A DNA stretch of 64,000 bases from Flagellimonas alvinocaridis (GTDB lineage: Bacteria > Bacteroidota > Bacteroidia > Flavobacteriales > Flavobacteriaceae). Under the pieces are notes generated by a model that made no database searches, was not told the origin of the DNA, and saw only the letters and a program-made list of their open reading frames with translations. The DNA is taken from positions 1 through 64,000 of the forward strand of contig NZ_SNTZ01000004.1 of the NCBI RefSeq assembly GCF_004916895.1, read 5' to 3'. This document shows positions 36,764 through 45,745 of the stretch, piece by piece (the first letter of the stretch is position 1; every line of letters starts with the position of its first letter). Position numbers and translations under genes: made by a program.

Positions 36764-38158
36764 ATGTATAAACTTCAAACCCATTACAAAAAAATCCTGG
36801 CAGACACCATTACCCCGGTGAGCGTCTACCTGAAAATTCGGGACAAGTTCCCCAACAGCATCCTTTTGGAAAGTAGCGATTACCATGCCAACGACAACAG
36901 TTTTTCATATATCTGCTGCAATCCCATTGCCTACATCAAAGTGGAAAATGAAACCATTACCCAAAGGTTTCCTGACGGTTCCAAAGATATTACCCCGATC
37001 ACACCCGAAACCGATGTCACCGAGGTGATACACCACTTCGGACAGCAATTTTCGGTGACCCAAAACGGGTTCAAGTTTATATACAATGGTCTTTTTGGCT
37101 ATATGGCCTACGATGCAGTCCGCTATTTTGAGGATGTAGAGATCTCGAAAAAGGAGGATTCTGTCAGCATCCCGGATATTTACTACGCCGTATATCAGAA
37201 CATCATTGCCATAAACCACTTTAAGAACGAAGCCTATCTTTTTGCCCATTGCTACAATACCCAAAGCAATGTGGATGAGATAGAACAGCTTTTCAATGTT
37301 CGGAACTTCGCCTCCTACAATTTCACCAAGGAAGGCGAACCCAAATCCAACCTAAAGGACGAAGAGTATAAGGCCCATGTGGAGCTGGCCAAAAAGCACT
37401 GTCAGCGTGGGGATGTGTTCCAATTGGTATTGTCCCGAAGGTTCACCCAAAAATTCAAAGGGGACGAATTCAATGTATACCGGGCACTACGTTCCATTAA
37501 CCCCTCCCCTTACCTCTTCTATTTTGATTATGGCAACTTTAAGATCTTTGGCAGCTCGCCCGAAGCACAATTGATCGTAAAGGACGGCAAAGCCGAAATC
37601 CATCCCATTGCCGGCACCTACAAACGAACCGGAAATGATGAAAAAGACGCCGAACTGGCCAAACAATTGGCCCAGGACAATAAGGAAAATAGCGAGCATG
37701 TGATGTTGGTAGATTTGGCCCGTAACGATCTCAGTCGCAATGGAAATACCGTAAATGTGGACACGTATCGGGAGGTGCAGTATTTCTCACATGTAATCCA
37801 TTTGGTGTCGAAGGTCACCGCGGAAAAAAAACAGGACATCACCACCATGAAAGTAGTGGCCGATACCTTCCCTGCGGGAACCTTGAGTGGTGCGCCCAAA
37901 CATATGGCCATGCAACTCATTGAAAAATATGAAAAAACAAGTAGGGCCTATTATGGTGGTGCCATTGGCTTTATGGATTTCAAGGGCAATTTTAACCATG
38001 CCATCATGATCCGCACCTTTTTGAGCAAAAACCATGAACTGCACTACCAGGCTGGTGCAGGATTGGTAGCTGCTTCCAACCCGGACGACGAATTACAAGA
38101 GACCTATAACAAATTGGGCGCATTGAACAAAGCCCTTGAAATTGCAGAAACCATCTGA
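36764..38158 (+). CDS. trpE: Anthranilate synthase component I
   Basis: 464 residues. Motifs: LLESSDYH (about 34-41, the LLES element that binds feedback-inhibiting Trp), GDVFQLVLSRRF, IHPIAGTYKRTG, LVDLARNDLSR, FPAGTLSGAPK and GGAIGFMDFKGNFNHAIMIR. It makes anthranilate from chorismate using ammonia or TrpG-supplied glutamine nitrogen. First structural gene after the attenuator; trpG follows after 2 bp. Confidence 0.97.
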   Translation: MYKLQTHYKKILADTITPVSVYLKIRDKFPNSILLESSDYHANDNSFSYICCNPIAYIKVENETITQRFPDGSKDITPITPETDVTEVIHHFGQQFSVTQNGFKFIYNGLFGYMAYDAVRYFEDVEISKKEDSVSIPDIYYAVYQNIIAINHFKNEAYLFAHCYNTQSNVDEIEQLFNVRNFASYNFTKEGEPKSNLKDEEYKAHVELAKKHCQRGDVFQLVLSRRFTQKFKGDEFNVYRALRSINPSPYLFYFDYGNFKIFGSSPEAQLIVKDGKAEIHPIAGTYKRTGNDEKDAELAKQLAQDNKENSEHVMLVDLARNDLSRNGNTVNVDTYREVQYFSHVIHLVSKVTAEKKQDITTMKVVADTFPAGTLSGAPKHMAMQLIEKYEKTSRAYYGGAIGFMDFKGNFNHAIMIRTFLSKNHELHYQAGAGLVAASNPDDELQETYNKLGALNKALEIAETI

Positions 38159-38160
38159 TC

Positions 38161-38730
38161 ATGGGAAGAAAGATTTTAATGATAGACAACTACGATAGCT
38201 TCACCTATAACTTGGTGCACTATCTTGAAGATTTGGATTGTGAGGTCACTGTAAAACGGAACGATCAGCTCACTTTGGAGGAAGTGGAACCCTTTGACCT
38301 TATAGTATTGTCTCCTGGACCCGGGATTCCAGATGAAGCCGGACTGCTCAAGGAAATTATCAAGACCTACTCCCCTACCAAACGGATTTTTGGGGTGTGT
38401 CTGGGGCAACAGGCCATCGGTGAAGTGTTTGGAGGAAGCTTGATCAACCTCGATCAAGTTTACCACGGAGTGGCCACCACCATCACGGTGACCCAAGACG
38501 ACCCAATTTATAAAGGATTGCCCAAAGAACTCCAAGTAGGGAGGTACCATTCTTGGGTAGTGGACCCCAATCTACCCGAGGAACTGGAAACCACATCGGT
38601 GGATGAAAACGGACAAATCATGTCGCTTCGTCATAAAAAGTACGATGTGACCGCCGTACAGTTTCACCCGGAGTCCGTACTGACACCAGAAGGAAAACAA
38701 ATGCTAAAAAATTGGTTGGATAGCAAATAG
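38161..38730 (+). CDS. trpG: Anthranilate synthase component II (glutamine amidotransferase)
   Basis: 189 residues. Class I glutamine amidotransferase triad: Cys80 in FGVCLGQQAIGE and His/Glu in QFHPESVLT (about 168-171). Oxyanion motif SPGPGIPDE. Supplies ammonia to TrpE; the 2-bp gap suggests coupled translation for a 1:1 complex. Confidence 0.97.
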   Translation: MGRKILMIDNYDSFTYNLVHYLEDLDCEVTVKRNDQLTLEEVEPFDLIVLSPGPGIPDEAGLLKEIIKTYSPTKRIFGVCLGQQAIGEVFGGSLINLDQVYHGVATTITVTQDDPIYKGLPKELQVGRYHSWVVDPNLPEELETTSVDENGQIMSLRHKKYDVTAVQFHPESVLTPEGKQMLKNWLDSK

Positions 38731-38800
38731 ATTTGAGATATGGGATTTTGGTAGTGAGAAGCATTTCAATACTCACTTCTAATATCTAAATACTAAAAGA
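38731..38800 (+). repeat. AT-rich imperfect inverted repeat in the trpG-trpD spacer
   Basis: AGTGAG (38753-38758) pairs with CTCACT (38772-38777), and AGATAT pairs with ATATCT outside it. It ends in the tract TAATATCTAAATACTAAAAG just before trpD. It resembles the TCTCACATCTCAAATCTC tract before trpA. Confidence 0.5.
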
Positions 38801-39796
38801 ATGAAAGAGACATTAAATAAACTTATCAATCACGAGATACTGCCCAAGGAAGAGGCCAAACAGATTTTGGTGAATATTGCCAAAGGCGATTACAACACCT
38901 CTCAAATTGCGGCATTCCTTACCGTGTATATGATGCGAAGCATCACCATTGAAGAACTGGAAGGCTTCCGGGATGCCCTCTTGGAACTTTGTCTGGCCGT
39001 GGATTTATCCGATTACGACCCCATCGACCTTTGTGGAACTGGCGGTGATGGTAAGGACACCTTCAACATCTCCACACTGGCTTCATTTGTAACAGCCGGA
39101 GCCAGCGTAAAAGTGACCAAGCATGGCAATTATGGAGTTTCCTCAAAATGCGGGAGCAGTAATGTGATGGAATTCCTGGGCATCAAGTTCAGTAATGAGG
39201 CCGATTTCTTGAAGAAATCCATTGAGGAAGCGGGTATTTGTGTGCTGCATGCCCCTTTGTTCCACCCCGCCATGAAAAATGTGGCCCCCATCCGAAGGGA
39301 ACTGGCCGTAAAGACCTTTTTCAATATGTTGGGCCCCATGGTGAATCCCGCTTTTCCAAAAAATCAAATGGTGGGTGTGTTTAATTTAGAGTTGGCCAGA
39401 ATGTACGGATACCTTTATCAGAATACTGATAAAAAATTCACGGTACTCCATGCCTTGGACGGGTATGACGAAATTTCCTTGACTGGAGACACCAAAACCA
39501 TTTCCAACAACACCGAGGCCATGCTAAGCCCAAGTGACTTTGGGGTTGATAAAATTTCCCAAAAAGACATCACCGGAGGTGAGGACATTGCGGCATCAGC
39601 ACAGATATTTTTGAATGTATTGAATGGCAAGGGCACCGAAGCACAGAACAATGTGGTCTGCGCCAATGCCGGAGTGGCCATTGCCACCGTGGAAAGTATT
39701 ACCCCAAAAGCCGGCTTTGAAAAAGCCAAGGAAGCTCTGTTGGGTGGTAAGGGATTGGAAGCTTTGAAAAAATTGCAGGAATTGAGTAAAAACTAG
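38801..39796 (+). CDS. trpD: Anthranilate phosphoribosyltransferase
   Basis: 331 residues. PRPP-binding GTGGDGKDTFNIST (about 79-92) and KHGNYGVSSKCGSSNVMEFLG are typical. Transfers phosphoribose to anthranilate, the second pathway step. Flanked on both sides by repeat-like spacers. Confidence 0.97.
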   Translation: MKETLNKLINHEILPKEEAKQILVNIAKGDYNTSQIAAFLTVYMMRSITIEELEGFRDALLELCLAVDLSDYDPIDLCGTGGDGKDTFNISTLASFVTAGASVKVTKHGNYGVSSKCGSSNVMEFLGIKFSNEADFLKKSIEEAGICVLHAPLFHPAMKNVAPIRRELAVKTFFNMLGPMVNPAFPKNQMVGVFNLELARMYGYLYQNTDKKFTVLHALDGYDEISLTGDTKTISNNTEAMLSPSDFGVDKISQKDITGGEDIAASAQIFLNVLNGKGTEAQNNVVCANAGVAIATVESITPKAGFEKAKEALLGGKGLEALKKLQELSKN

Positions 39797-39798
39797 CT

Positions 39799-39869
39799 GT
39801 CATTTCGAATGAATGTGAGACATCTCTACAAAAAAGATTTCTCAATCGCTTTGCTCATTTCGAAATGAC
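39799..39869 (+). repeat. Palindromic repeat element, trpD-trpC spacer
   Basis: 71 bp bounded by GTCATTTCGA and its exact reverse complement TCGAAATGAC; the interior includes GAGACATCTCT and AAGATTTCTCAATCGCTTTG. Same family as the elements at 40669-40760 and 41047-41118. Confidence 0.8.
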
Positions 39870-39881
39870 AAATAACAACTT

Positions 39882-40667
39882 ATGAACATTCTAGATAAAA
39901 TAGTAGCCGATAAACGCAAGGAGGTCGATTTGAAAAGATCATTGATCACCCCTTCACAATTAGAGCAATCCGTATTGATGGAACGCACTTCTGCCTCCTT
40001 GGCCACAGCCTTGCGAAACAGTACCACAGGCATCATCGCGGAACACAAACGACGTTCCCCTTCCAAATCGGTCATCAACCAAGGTCTGAATGTACAGGAC
40101 GTGGCCACGGGATATGAAATGGCCGGTGTATGCGGCATGTCGGTTTTGACCGATGGCAAATATTTTGGGGGCTCCTTGGACGACTTGATCTTGGCCCGTG
40201 CTGCGGTGAACATCCCCCTGCTTCGCAAAGAGTTCATTATTGACGAATACCAGATATTGGAGGCCAAGGCCCATGGTGCCGACGTGATTTTGCTGATTGC
40301 GGCCATTTTAGACCGGAAAGAAATCAAAACCTTTTCGGAAATGGCAAAAAGTTTCGGCTTGGATGTACTATTGGAAGTACACAATGAAGAAGAACTGCAA
40401 AAATCCATCATGCCCAGCTTGGACATGCTTGGGGTAAACAATCGGAACCTAAAAACCTTTGAAGTAAGCTTGGAAACCAGCAAATCCCTTTCGGAACAGA
40501 TTCCCAGTGATTTTGTAAAGGTTTCTGAAAGCGGCATCAGTTCTGTGGAAGCCATAAAGGACCTGCAAACCTATGGTTACCAAGGTTTTTTAATTGGGGA
40601 GAATTTCATGAAAACGGATGATCCTGGAAAGAGTGCAAAGGAATTTATAAATGAATTAAATAGATAA
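39882..40667 (+). CDS. trpC: Indole-3-glycerol-phosphate synthase
   Basis: 261 residues, free-standing (not fused to TrpF). TIM-barrel motifs: IIAEHKRRSPSKSVIN (catalytic Lys), SVLTDGKYFGGS, LLRKEFIIDEYQILEAKAHG (catalytic Lys/Glu region), LGVNNRNLKTFEV and VSESGISS. Ring closure and decarboxylation of CdRP. Confidence 0.97.
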   Translation: MNILDKIVADKRKEVDLKRSLITPSQLEQSVLMERTSASLATALRNSTTGIIAEHKRRSPSKSVINQGLNVQDVATGYEMAGVCGMSVLTDGKYFGGSLDDLILARAAVNIPLLRKEFIIDEYQILEAKAHGADVILLIAAILDRKEIKTFSEMAKSFGLDVLLEVHNEEELQKSIMPSLDMLGVNNRNLKTFEVSLETSKSLSEQIPSDFVKVSESGISSVEAIKDLQTYGYQGFLIGENFMKTDDPGKSAKEFINELNR

Positions 40668-40668
40668 G

Positions 40669-40760
40669 GTTATTTCGAACTGTCAGATTGAGCGCAGTCG
40701 AAATCAAAGTGAGAAGTCTGATCTGAGATTCCTCCATCACTTCGCTGATATCGGAATGAC
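40669..40760 (+). repeat. Palindromic repeat element, trpC-trpF spacer
   Basis: 92 bp bounded by GTTATTTCGA and TCGGAATGAC (near-perfect inverted ends). The interior contains TTGAGCGCAGTCGAAAT, the same core as the element inside trpF, and a degraded partner CACTTCGCTGATATC. Confidence 0.8.
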
Positions 40761-40774
40761 AAAAAAATTGAACT

Positions 40775-41470
40775 ATGAAACTAAAGGTCTGCGGCATGAA
40801 CCAAAATCCCCTTGAGGTGGCCCAATTGCAACCCGACTATCTGGGTTTCATTTTTTGGGAACCTTCCTCGCGCGCCTTTGAAGGTGAACTGCCAAACCTG
40901 TCCAAGTCCATCAAAAAAGTAGGGGTTTTTGTGGATGCACCTTTGGAGGAAGTTTTGGAAAAAGTTGCACAATATCAATTGGATGCCGTACAACTTCATG
41001 GCAAGGAAAGTGTTGCTTATTGCGAGGAATTAAAATCCAACTTTTTGTCATTTCGAGCGCAGTCGAGAAATAAAAAAGTATCCGATAAAAATGAGGTCTC
41101 GACTGCGCTCGACCTGACAGGTATGGACATCATCAAGGTTTTTTCCATCAAGGACAATTTTGATTTCTCCATTTTGAAAGCGTACGAAGCGGTATGCGAT
41201 TATTTCCTGTTCGACACCAAAGGAAAGCTTCCCGGTGGGAACGGTTATACCTTTGACTGGTCCATCTTGGAAAACTATCCATCTACCCAACCTTTCTTTT
41301 TAAGTGGAGGCATTGGTTTGGAATCCGTTGAAAAATTGAAAGAATTCATGAACAGTCCGGCCTCAACATACTGTTACGCCATCGATGTCAACAGTAAATT
41401 TGAATTGGAACCCGGACGAAAAGATATCACAACATTGAAAGTGTTTCAAGAATCACTTTCTGAATTTTAA
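40775..41470 (+). CDS. trpF: Phosphoribosylanthranilate isomerase carrying an in-frame repeat insertion
   Basis: 231 residues; family members are usually about 200-215. Catalytic Cys6 in KVCGMN and Asp in AIDVNSKFELEPGRKD are kept, as are LGFIFWEPSSRAF and VQLHGKES. Residues 91-115, LSFRAQSRNKKVSDKNEVST plus ALDLT, come from a 72-bp palindromic element (41047-41118). The insertion falls between the helix after VQLHG and the strand DIIKVFSI, a surface loop in the TIM barrel. The frame is intact, so the enzyme is probably active. Confidence 0.94.
   Translation: MKLKVCGMNQNPLEVAQLQPDYLGFIFWEPSSRAFEGELPNLSKSIKKVGVFVDAPLEEVLEKVAQYQLDAVQLHGKESVAYCEELKSNFLSFRAQSRNKKVSDKNEVSTALDLTGMDIIKVFSIKDNFDFSILKAYEAVCDYFLFDTKGKLPGGNGYTFDWSILENYPSTQPFFLSGGIGLESVEKLKEFMNSPASTYCYAIDVNSKFELEPGRKDITTLKVFQESLSEF
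41047..41118 (+). repeat. Palindromic repeat element inserted in frame in trpF
   Basis: 72 bp (24 codons) from GTCATTTCGA to CGACCTGAC. TCGAGCGCAGTCGAGA (41053-41068) is the exact reverse complement of TCTCGACTGCGCTCGA (41097-41112), a 16-bp perfect stem with an A-rich 28-base loop. Confidence 0.9.
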
Positions 41471-41532
41471 CCAAATAAACAATTGCCTAAAACAGGTAAT
41501 TGAGAATTGATAACTGATAATTGTAAATTGAT
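41471..41532 (+). repeat. AT-rich repeat-like trpF-trpB spacer
   Basis: CAATTGCCT and AGGTAATTG form an imperfect hairpin, followed by degenerate copies of AATTGATAACT up to the trpB start. No coding potential. Confidence 0.45.
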
Positions 41533-42714
41533 ATGAGCTATCACGCTGATGAAAGGGGTTATTACGGTGAGTTTGGGGGTGCCTATATCCCAGAAATGCT
41601 CTACCCCAATTGTGAGGAACTCCGGCAAAACTACCTCCGTATCATGGCGGAGCCTTCCTTTCAGGAAGAATTCCATCAATTGTTGAAGGATTATGTGGGC
41701 CGGCCAACCCCACTCTATTTTGCCAAACGCCTTTCCGAAAAATACAACACCAAAATCTACCTAAAACGGGAAGATTTATGCCATACTGGGGCACACAAAG
41801 TCAACAATACCATTGGTCAGATTTTGATGGCCAAAAAATTGGGCAAAAACCGAATCATTGCCGAGACCGGCGCAGGTCAGCATGGAGTGGCCACGGCCAC
41901 CGTCTGTGCACTGATGGGCATCAAGTGTGTGGTATACATGGGTGAGATTGATATTGCCCGACAAGCGCCCAATGTGGCTCGTATGAAAATGCTTGGGGCC
42001 GAAGTACGCCCCGCTCTATCAGGCAGCAGGACCCTTAAGGATGCCACCAACGAGGCTATCCGCGATTGGATCAACAACCCGGTGGACACCCATTACATCA
42101 TTGGTTCGGTGGTGGGACCCCACCCCTACCCAGATATGGTGGCCCGGTTTCAGTCCGTGATTTCCGAAGAGGTCAAATCCCAGCTTCTGGAAAAAGAAGG
42201 TCGTAAAAATCCAGACTATGTAGTGGCTTGTGTGGGCGGTGGAAGCAACGCCGCGGGGGCTTTCTATCATTACTTAGATGAGGCCGAGGTAGGTATCATT
42301 GCGGTTGAGGCCGCCGGTAAAGGCATCCATTCCGGGGAAAGTGCCGCCACCTCAGCACTTGGCAAAGTGGGTATCATCCATGGCAGTAAGACCTTACTGA
42401 TGCAAACCGCGGATGGACAGATTACCGAACCGTATTCCATTTCCGCTGGACTGGACTATCCGGGTGTTGGACCTCTGCATGCCCATTTATATGTTTCGGG
42501 AAGAGGTGAGTTTATTTCCATTACCGATGATGAGGCCATGAAGGCAGGATTGGGGCTCTGTGAGCTGGAAGGTATCATTCCTGCTATCGAGTCATCCCAC
42601 GCACTCGCCATTTTTGAGGATAGGAAGTTCAAAGAAGATGATGTTGTGGTGGTAAACCTATCTGGACGAGGCGATAAGGACCTACAGAATTACATAGATT
42701 ATTTTGGACTTTAG
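41533..42714 (+). CDS. trpB: Tryptophan synthase beta subunit
   Basis: 393 residues. PLP lysine Lys89 in [16 protein letters not shown], phosphate-binding loop [12 protein letters not shown], and [19 protein letters not shown]. Condenses indole with serine. Standard catalytic TrpB1 form. Confidence 0.98.
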   Translation: MSYHADERGYYGEFGGAYIPEMLYPNCEELRQNYLRIMAEPSFQEEFHQLLKDYVGRPTPLYFAKRLSEKYNTKIYLKREDLCHTGAHKVNNTIGQILMAKKLGKNRIIAETGAGQHGVATATVCALMGIKCVVYMGEIDIARQAPNVARMKMLGAEVRPALSGSRTLKDATNEAIRDWINNPVDTHYIIGSVVGPHPYPDMVARFQSVISEEVKSQLLEKEGRKNPDYVVACVGGGSNAAGAFYHYLDEAEVGIIAVEAAGKGIHSGESAATSALGKVGIIHGSKTLLMQTADGQITEPYSISAGLDYPGVGPLHAHLYVSGRGEFISITDDEAMKAGLGLCELEGIIPAIESSHALAIFEDRKFKEDDVVVVNLSGRGDKDLQNYIDYFGL

Positions 42715-42779
42715 ATGATAGACAGTAGAACCAAGACCTATTTTCACAATCTTATGTCTCACATCTCAAATCTCATTTT
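42715..42779 (+). repeat. AT-rich trpB-trpA spacer with TCTCACATCTCAAATCTC tract
   Basis: 65 bp after the trpB stop. It ends in GTCTCACATCTCAAATCTCA immediately before trpA, similar in style to the trpG-trpD spacer tail. No hairpin as strong as in the palindromic elements. Confidence 0.4.
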
Positions 42780-43541
42780 ATGAACAGAATCAAACAAAAA
42801 CTACAAGAGGATAAAAAGATTCTCTCCATCTATTTCACTGCAGGTTATCCCAAACTGGATGATACCGTAAAAATCATCCAAGATCTGGAGAAAAACGGGG
42901 TGGACCTTATTGAAATTGGATTGCCCTTTAGCGATCCCTTGGCGGATGGCCCTACCATTCAGGAAAGTTCAACCATTGCCCTTAAAAATGGCATGCATAC
43001 CGAACTACTCTTTGAGCAACTCAAGGATATAAGGGAAACCGTTTCCATCCCCTTGATCATCATGGGCTATTTCAATCCAATATTTCAATACGGCGTGGAG
43101 GCCTTTTGCCAAAAATGTAAGGACATAGGTATTGATGGGCTTATTTTGCCCGACCTACCGTTGGATGTGTACCAAGAGGAATACGAGACCATCTTTAAAA
43201 AATATGGATTGATCAATGTGTTTTTGATCACCCCCCAAACCGGTGAAGCACGGATCAGGGCCATTGACAAGGCTTCGGACGGATTTATTTATATGGTCAG
43301 TTCTGCCAGTACAACTGGGGCCAAATCGGGTTTTGGAGCTGAACAGACCCAATATTTTGACCGTGTCGCTGCAATGGAACTGAACAATCCCCAAATTGTG
43401 GGCTTTGGCATCAGCAATGCAGAAACCTTTGATCAGGCCACAAAAAACACCAAAGGAGCGATTATTGGTTCGGCCTTCATCAAACACTTGACCCAAAATG
43501 GAGTGGATCATATAAGTGATTTTGTAAATCAAATTCGTTAA
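42780..43541 (+). CDS. trpA: Tryptophan synthase alpha subunit
   Basis: 253 residues. Catalytic Glu45 in LIEIGLPFSDPLADGPTIQ and Asp56 in the same motif; phosphate-binding GFGISNAETF. Releases indole from indole-3-glycerol phosphate. Last gene of the trp operon. Confidence 0.97.
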   Translation: MNRIKQKLQEDKKILSIYFTAGYPKLDDTVKIIQDLEKNGVDLIEIGLPFSDPLADGPTIQESSTIALKNGMHTELLFEQLKDIRETVSIPLIIMGYFNPIFQYGVEAFCQKCKDIGIDGLILPDLPLDVYQEEYETIFKKYGLINVFLITPQTGEARIRAIDKASDGFIYMVSSASTTGAKSGFGAEQTQYFDRVAAMELNNPQIVGFGISNAETFDQATKNTKGAIIGSAFIKHLTQNGVDHISDFVNQIR

Positions 43542-43574
43542 TTTTCGTGTTCAAAAAACAACCTGAAAATCACT

Positions 43575-45071
43575 ATGAAAAAAGCTGTCTTTTTCCTTTT
43601 CACCATATGCACCTTTTCTATTTTTGCCCAAGATGAAGTAGCCATAAAAAGTCAAGTAGCCCATGCCATTACAGAGCTTAGGGAATTTATTGCTATTCCC
43701 AACGACGCCCTTAATGCCGATGATATTGATGACAATGTGCTTTGGCTCAAACGTAAATTCAGTGAGCGTGGTTTTAACACCGCTGTTTTGGAAACGGAAA
43801 ACATGCCCTTGTTTTTTGCGGCTTTACCTGTTGAAGACGACAAGCCTACCATGCTCATCTATATGCATTTTGATGGGCAGTCCGTAGACCCTTCCAAATG
43901 GGACCAACCCAATCCGTACCAAGTTGTGCTAAAGGCCCCGGAGGGGGATGGATTCAAAACAGTCTCTTTTGATGAACTGGATGATGACATCAACTATGAC
44001 TGGCGACTTTTCGGGCGTTCCACATCGGATGACAAATCACCCATTGTTATGTTGTTGAATACCATTGACTTGCTTAAAAAAGAAGGGGCTGAAATTCCAT
44101 TTAACGTCAAGGTCATTCTGGATGGTGAGGAAGAAAAAAGCAGTCAACCTTTGCCCAAAGCGGTAAAGCAATACCGTGAATTGTTGGAGGCCGACTTTTT
44201 GGTCATTGCCGACGGCCCTGTACATCCATCGGGAGACCCTACTGTTGTCTTTGGATGTCGCGGCATAACCACACTTACCCTAACTACCTATGGCCCGGTA
44301 AAGCCACAACATAGTGGCCATTATGGGAATTATGCCCCCAATCCAGGGTTTCAGTTGGCCCAGTTGTTGGCCAGTATGAAAGATGCGGATGGCAAAGTGA
44401 CCATTTCAGGGTATTATGATGGCATTTCCATAGATGAGCCCACCATGGCCATATTAAAGAGTGTACCGGACAGTGATGCGGAGATTTCGGACAAATTGCA
44501 GTTCAAGTCTGCCGAACAAGTAGGCGGCTTTTATCAAGAAGCCTTGCAGTATCCTTCTTTGAACATTCGTGGAATGGGTTCTGGTTGGATCGGGGAAAAG
44601 GCTCGAACCATTGTACCGGAAAGTGCCACCGCCGAGCTTGACCTTCGTTTGGTGGTAGAAACCGATGGCAATCGTCTTAAAAAATTGGTGAAGGACCATA
44701 TTACCCAACAAGGATATCAGGTTTATGACCATGTACCGACCAAAGCGGAGCGATTGGCCCATGAAAAAGTGGTCACGATGACCGAGGAAAGTGTCACCGA
44801 TGCCTTCCGAACGGATTTGAATAATCCTTATGGCCAGTTTTTGGTGAAAACCTTGAAAGATACGTTTGGAAAGGATGTCATTCAAATCCGAACCACTGGA
44901 GGAACTGTGCCTATTGCACCGTTCATCAACGAGTTGAAGATTCCTGCATTCATTGTTCCCATGGTAAACCCCGACAACAACCAGCATAGTCCCAATGAAA
45001 ACTTGAAAATTGGGCAACTGGCATATGGCATAAAAACATTTTATGGAATGTTGACTTCTAAATTGAACTAG
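43575..45071 (+). CDS. M20 family metallopeptidase, exported
   Basis: 498 residues with a signal peptide (MKKAVFFLFTICTFSIFAQ). Zinc-binding motifs: LIYMHFDGQSVDPSKWDQ, GRSTSDDKSPIVM (bridging Asp), LDGEEEKSSQ (catalytic Glu) and the C-terminal His in NPDNNQHSPNENL; a dimerisation insert lies between. Likely a periplasmic di/oligopeptidase. 33 bp after trpA with no terminator seen between, so partial cotranscription is possible. Its stop codon overlaps that of the convergent gene by 4 bp. Confidence 0.92.
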   Translation: MKKAVFFLFTICTFSIFAQDEVAIKSQVAHAITELREFIAIPNDALNADDIDDNVLWLKRKFSERGFNTAVLETENMPLFFAALPVEDDKPTMLIYMHFDGQSVDPSKWDQPNPYQVVLKAPEGDGFKTVSFDELDDDINYDWRLFGRSTSDDKSPIVMLLNTIDLLKKEGAEIPFNVKVILDGEEEKSSQPLPKAVKQYRELLEADFLVIADGPVHPSGDPTVVFGCRGITTLTLTTYGPVKPQHSGHYGNYAPNPGFQLAQLLASMKDADGKVTISGYYDGISIDEPTMAILKSVPDSDAEISDKLQFKSAEQVGGFYQEALQYPSLNIRGMGSGWIGEKARTIVPESATAELDLRLVVETDGNRLKKLVKDHITQQGYQVYDHVPTKAERLAHEKVVTMTEESVTDAFRTDLNNPYGQFLVKTLKDTFGKDVIQIRTTGGTVPIAPFINELKIPAFIVPMVNPDNNQHSPNENLKIGQLAYGIKTFYGMLTSKLN

Positions 45072-45745
45072 AAAAACTCCCTGTACTGCATTACCCTGAA
45101 ATCAACCGTACTGAATTCAGGGTTTTTGCTTTTGAGCTGTTTGTACAGAGGTAAGCTACCCACTGCTCTATTGGCAGCCCCGGAAGGTGCAGTGAGGGAA
45201 ACTGTCCTTATCATTCTTAACTTCTCGACTGCGCTCGAAGTGAGAGGCAATTCCAACTCATGGATTCTTGGCACCTCATTGGATATTACTTTCAATTTCA
45301 AATTGTGTTCTTTCAATAGCCTCCTGAAAAAGTATTCAGGTCCATTTTTGCTATTCCCTCCCGTAAACAAAAGAGTTTCAATATTGGGGTATTGTCGTAA
45401 ATACCCCAGTAAATCCCGAAGCACCACATTCTGCATTCCCAAATCCGAGGCATCTATTTTTTCCCGTTCGGCGCTTTGGACAATATCGCAGACCCCGATT
45501 TTTTGTTCCAACAAAAAGTCTTTGCGCTGTTTGGCGGCTTCATTGGTAGTTTCATACTTGAGTCCCAAATTGAAAATACGATCTAAAATGGGCCACAATT
45601 GTCCATTGCAACTTCCGTAACAAAAATCTACATCCTCTGGCTTTAACTCGCCTGTGGTAAATCGAGGTGGTGGTAAGGTCCCTACAATCAGTTTTGTGGC
45701 CGCCGGAAATAGGAAAGGTTCATAGGGATGTGTATGCAAAAACAT
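45068..45745 (-). CDS. Uracil-DNA glycosylase family protein
   Basis: 225 residues. KLIVGTLPPPRF and DVDFCYGSCNGQLWPILDRI (about 38-57), then KIGVCDIVQSAEREKIDASD, TLLFTGGNS and the C-terminal SLTAPSGAANRAVGSLPLYK match the MUG/UDG-like fold family. Role in base excision is inferred, not shown. The palindromic 20-mer at 45221-45240 is read in frame here (TSSAVEK, about residues 169-175). Begins 1 bp after the stop of the preceding TPR gene. Confidence 0.85.
   Translation of the reverse strand: MFLHTHPYEPFLFPAATKLIVGTLPPPRFTTGELKPEDVDFCYGSCNGQLWPILDRIFNLGLKYETTNEAAKQRKDFLLEQKIGVCDIVQSAEREKIDASDLGMQNVVLRDLLGYLRQYPNIETLLFTGGNSKNGPEYFFRRLLKEHNLKLKVISNEVPRIHELELPLTSSAVEKLRMIRTVSLTAPSGAANRAVGSLPLYKQLKSKNPEFSTVDFRVMQYREFF
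45221..45240 (-). repeat. Half palindromic element inside the glycosylase-like gene
   Basis: CTTCTCGACTGCGCTCGAAG, sharing the core TCTCGACTGCGCTCGA with the trpF element (16 of 16 bases). It is followed by GTGAGA. No second arm is found nearby. Confidence 0.75.
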
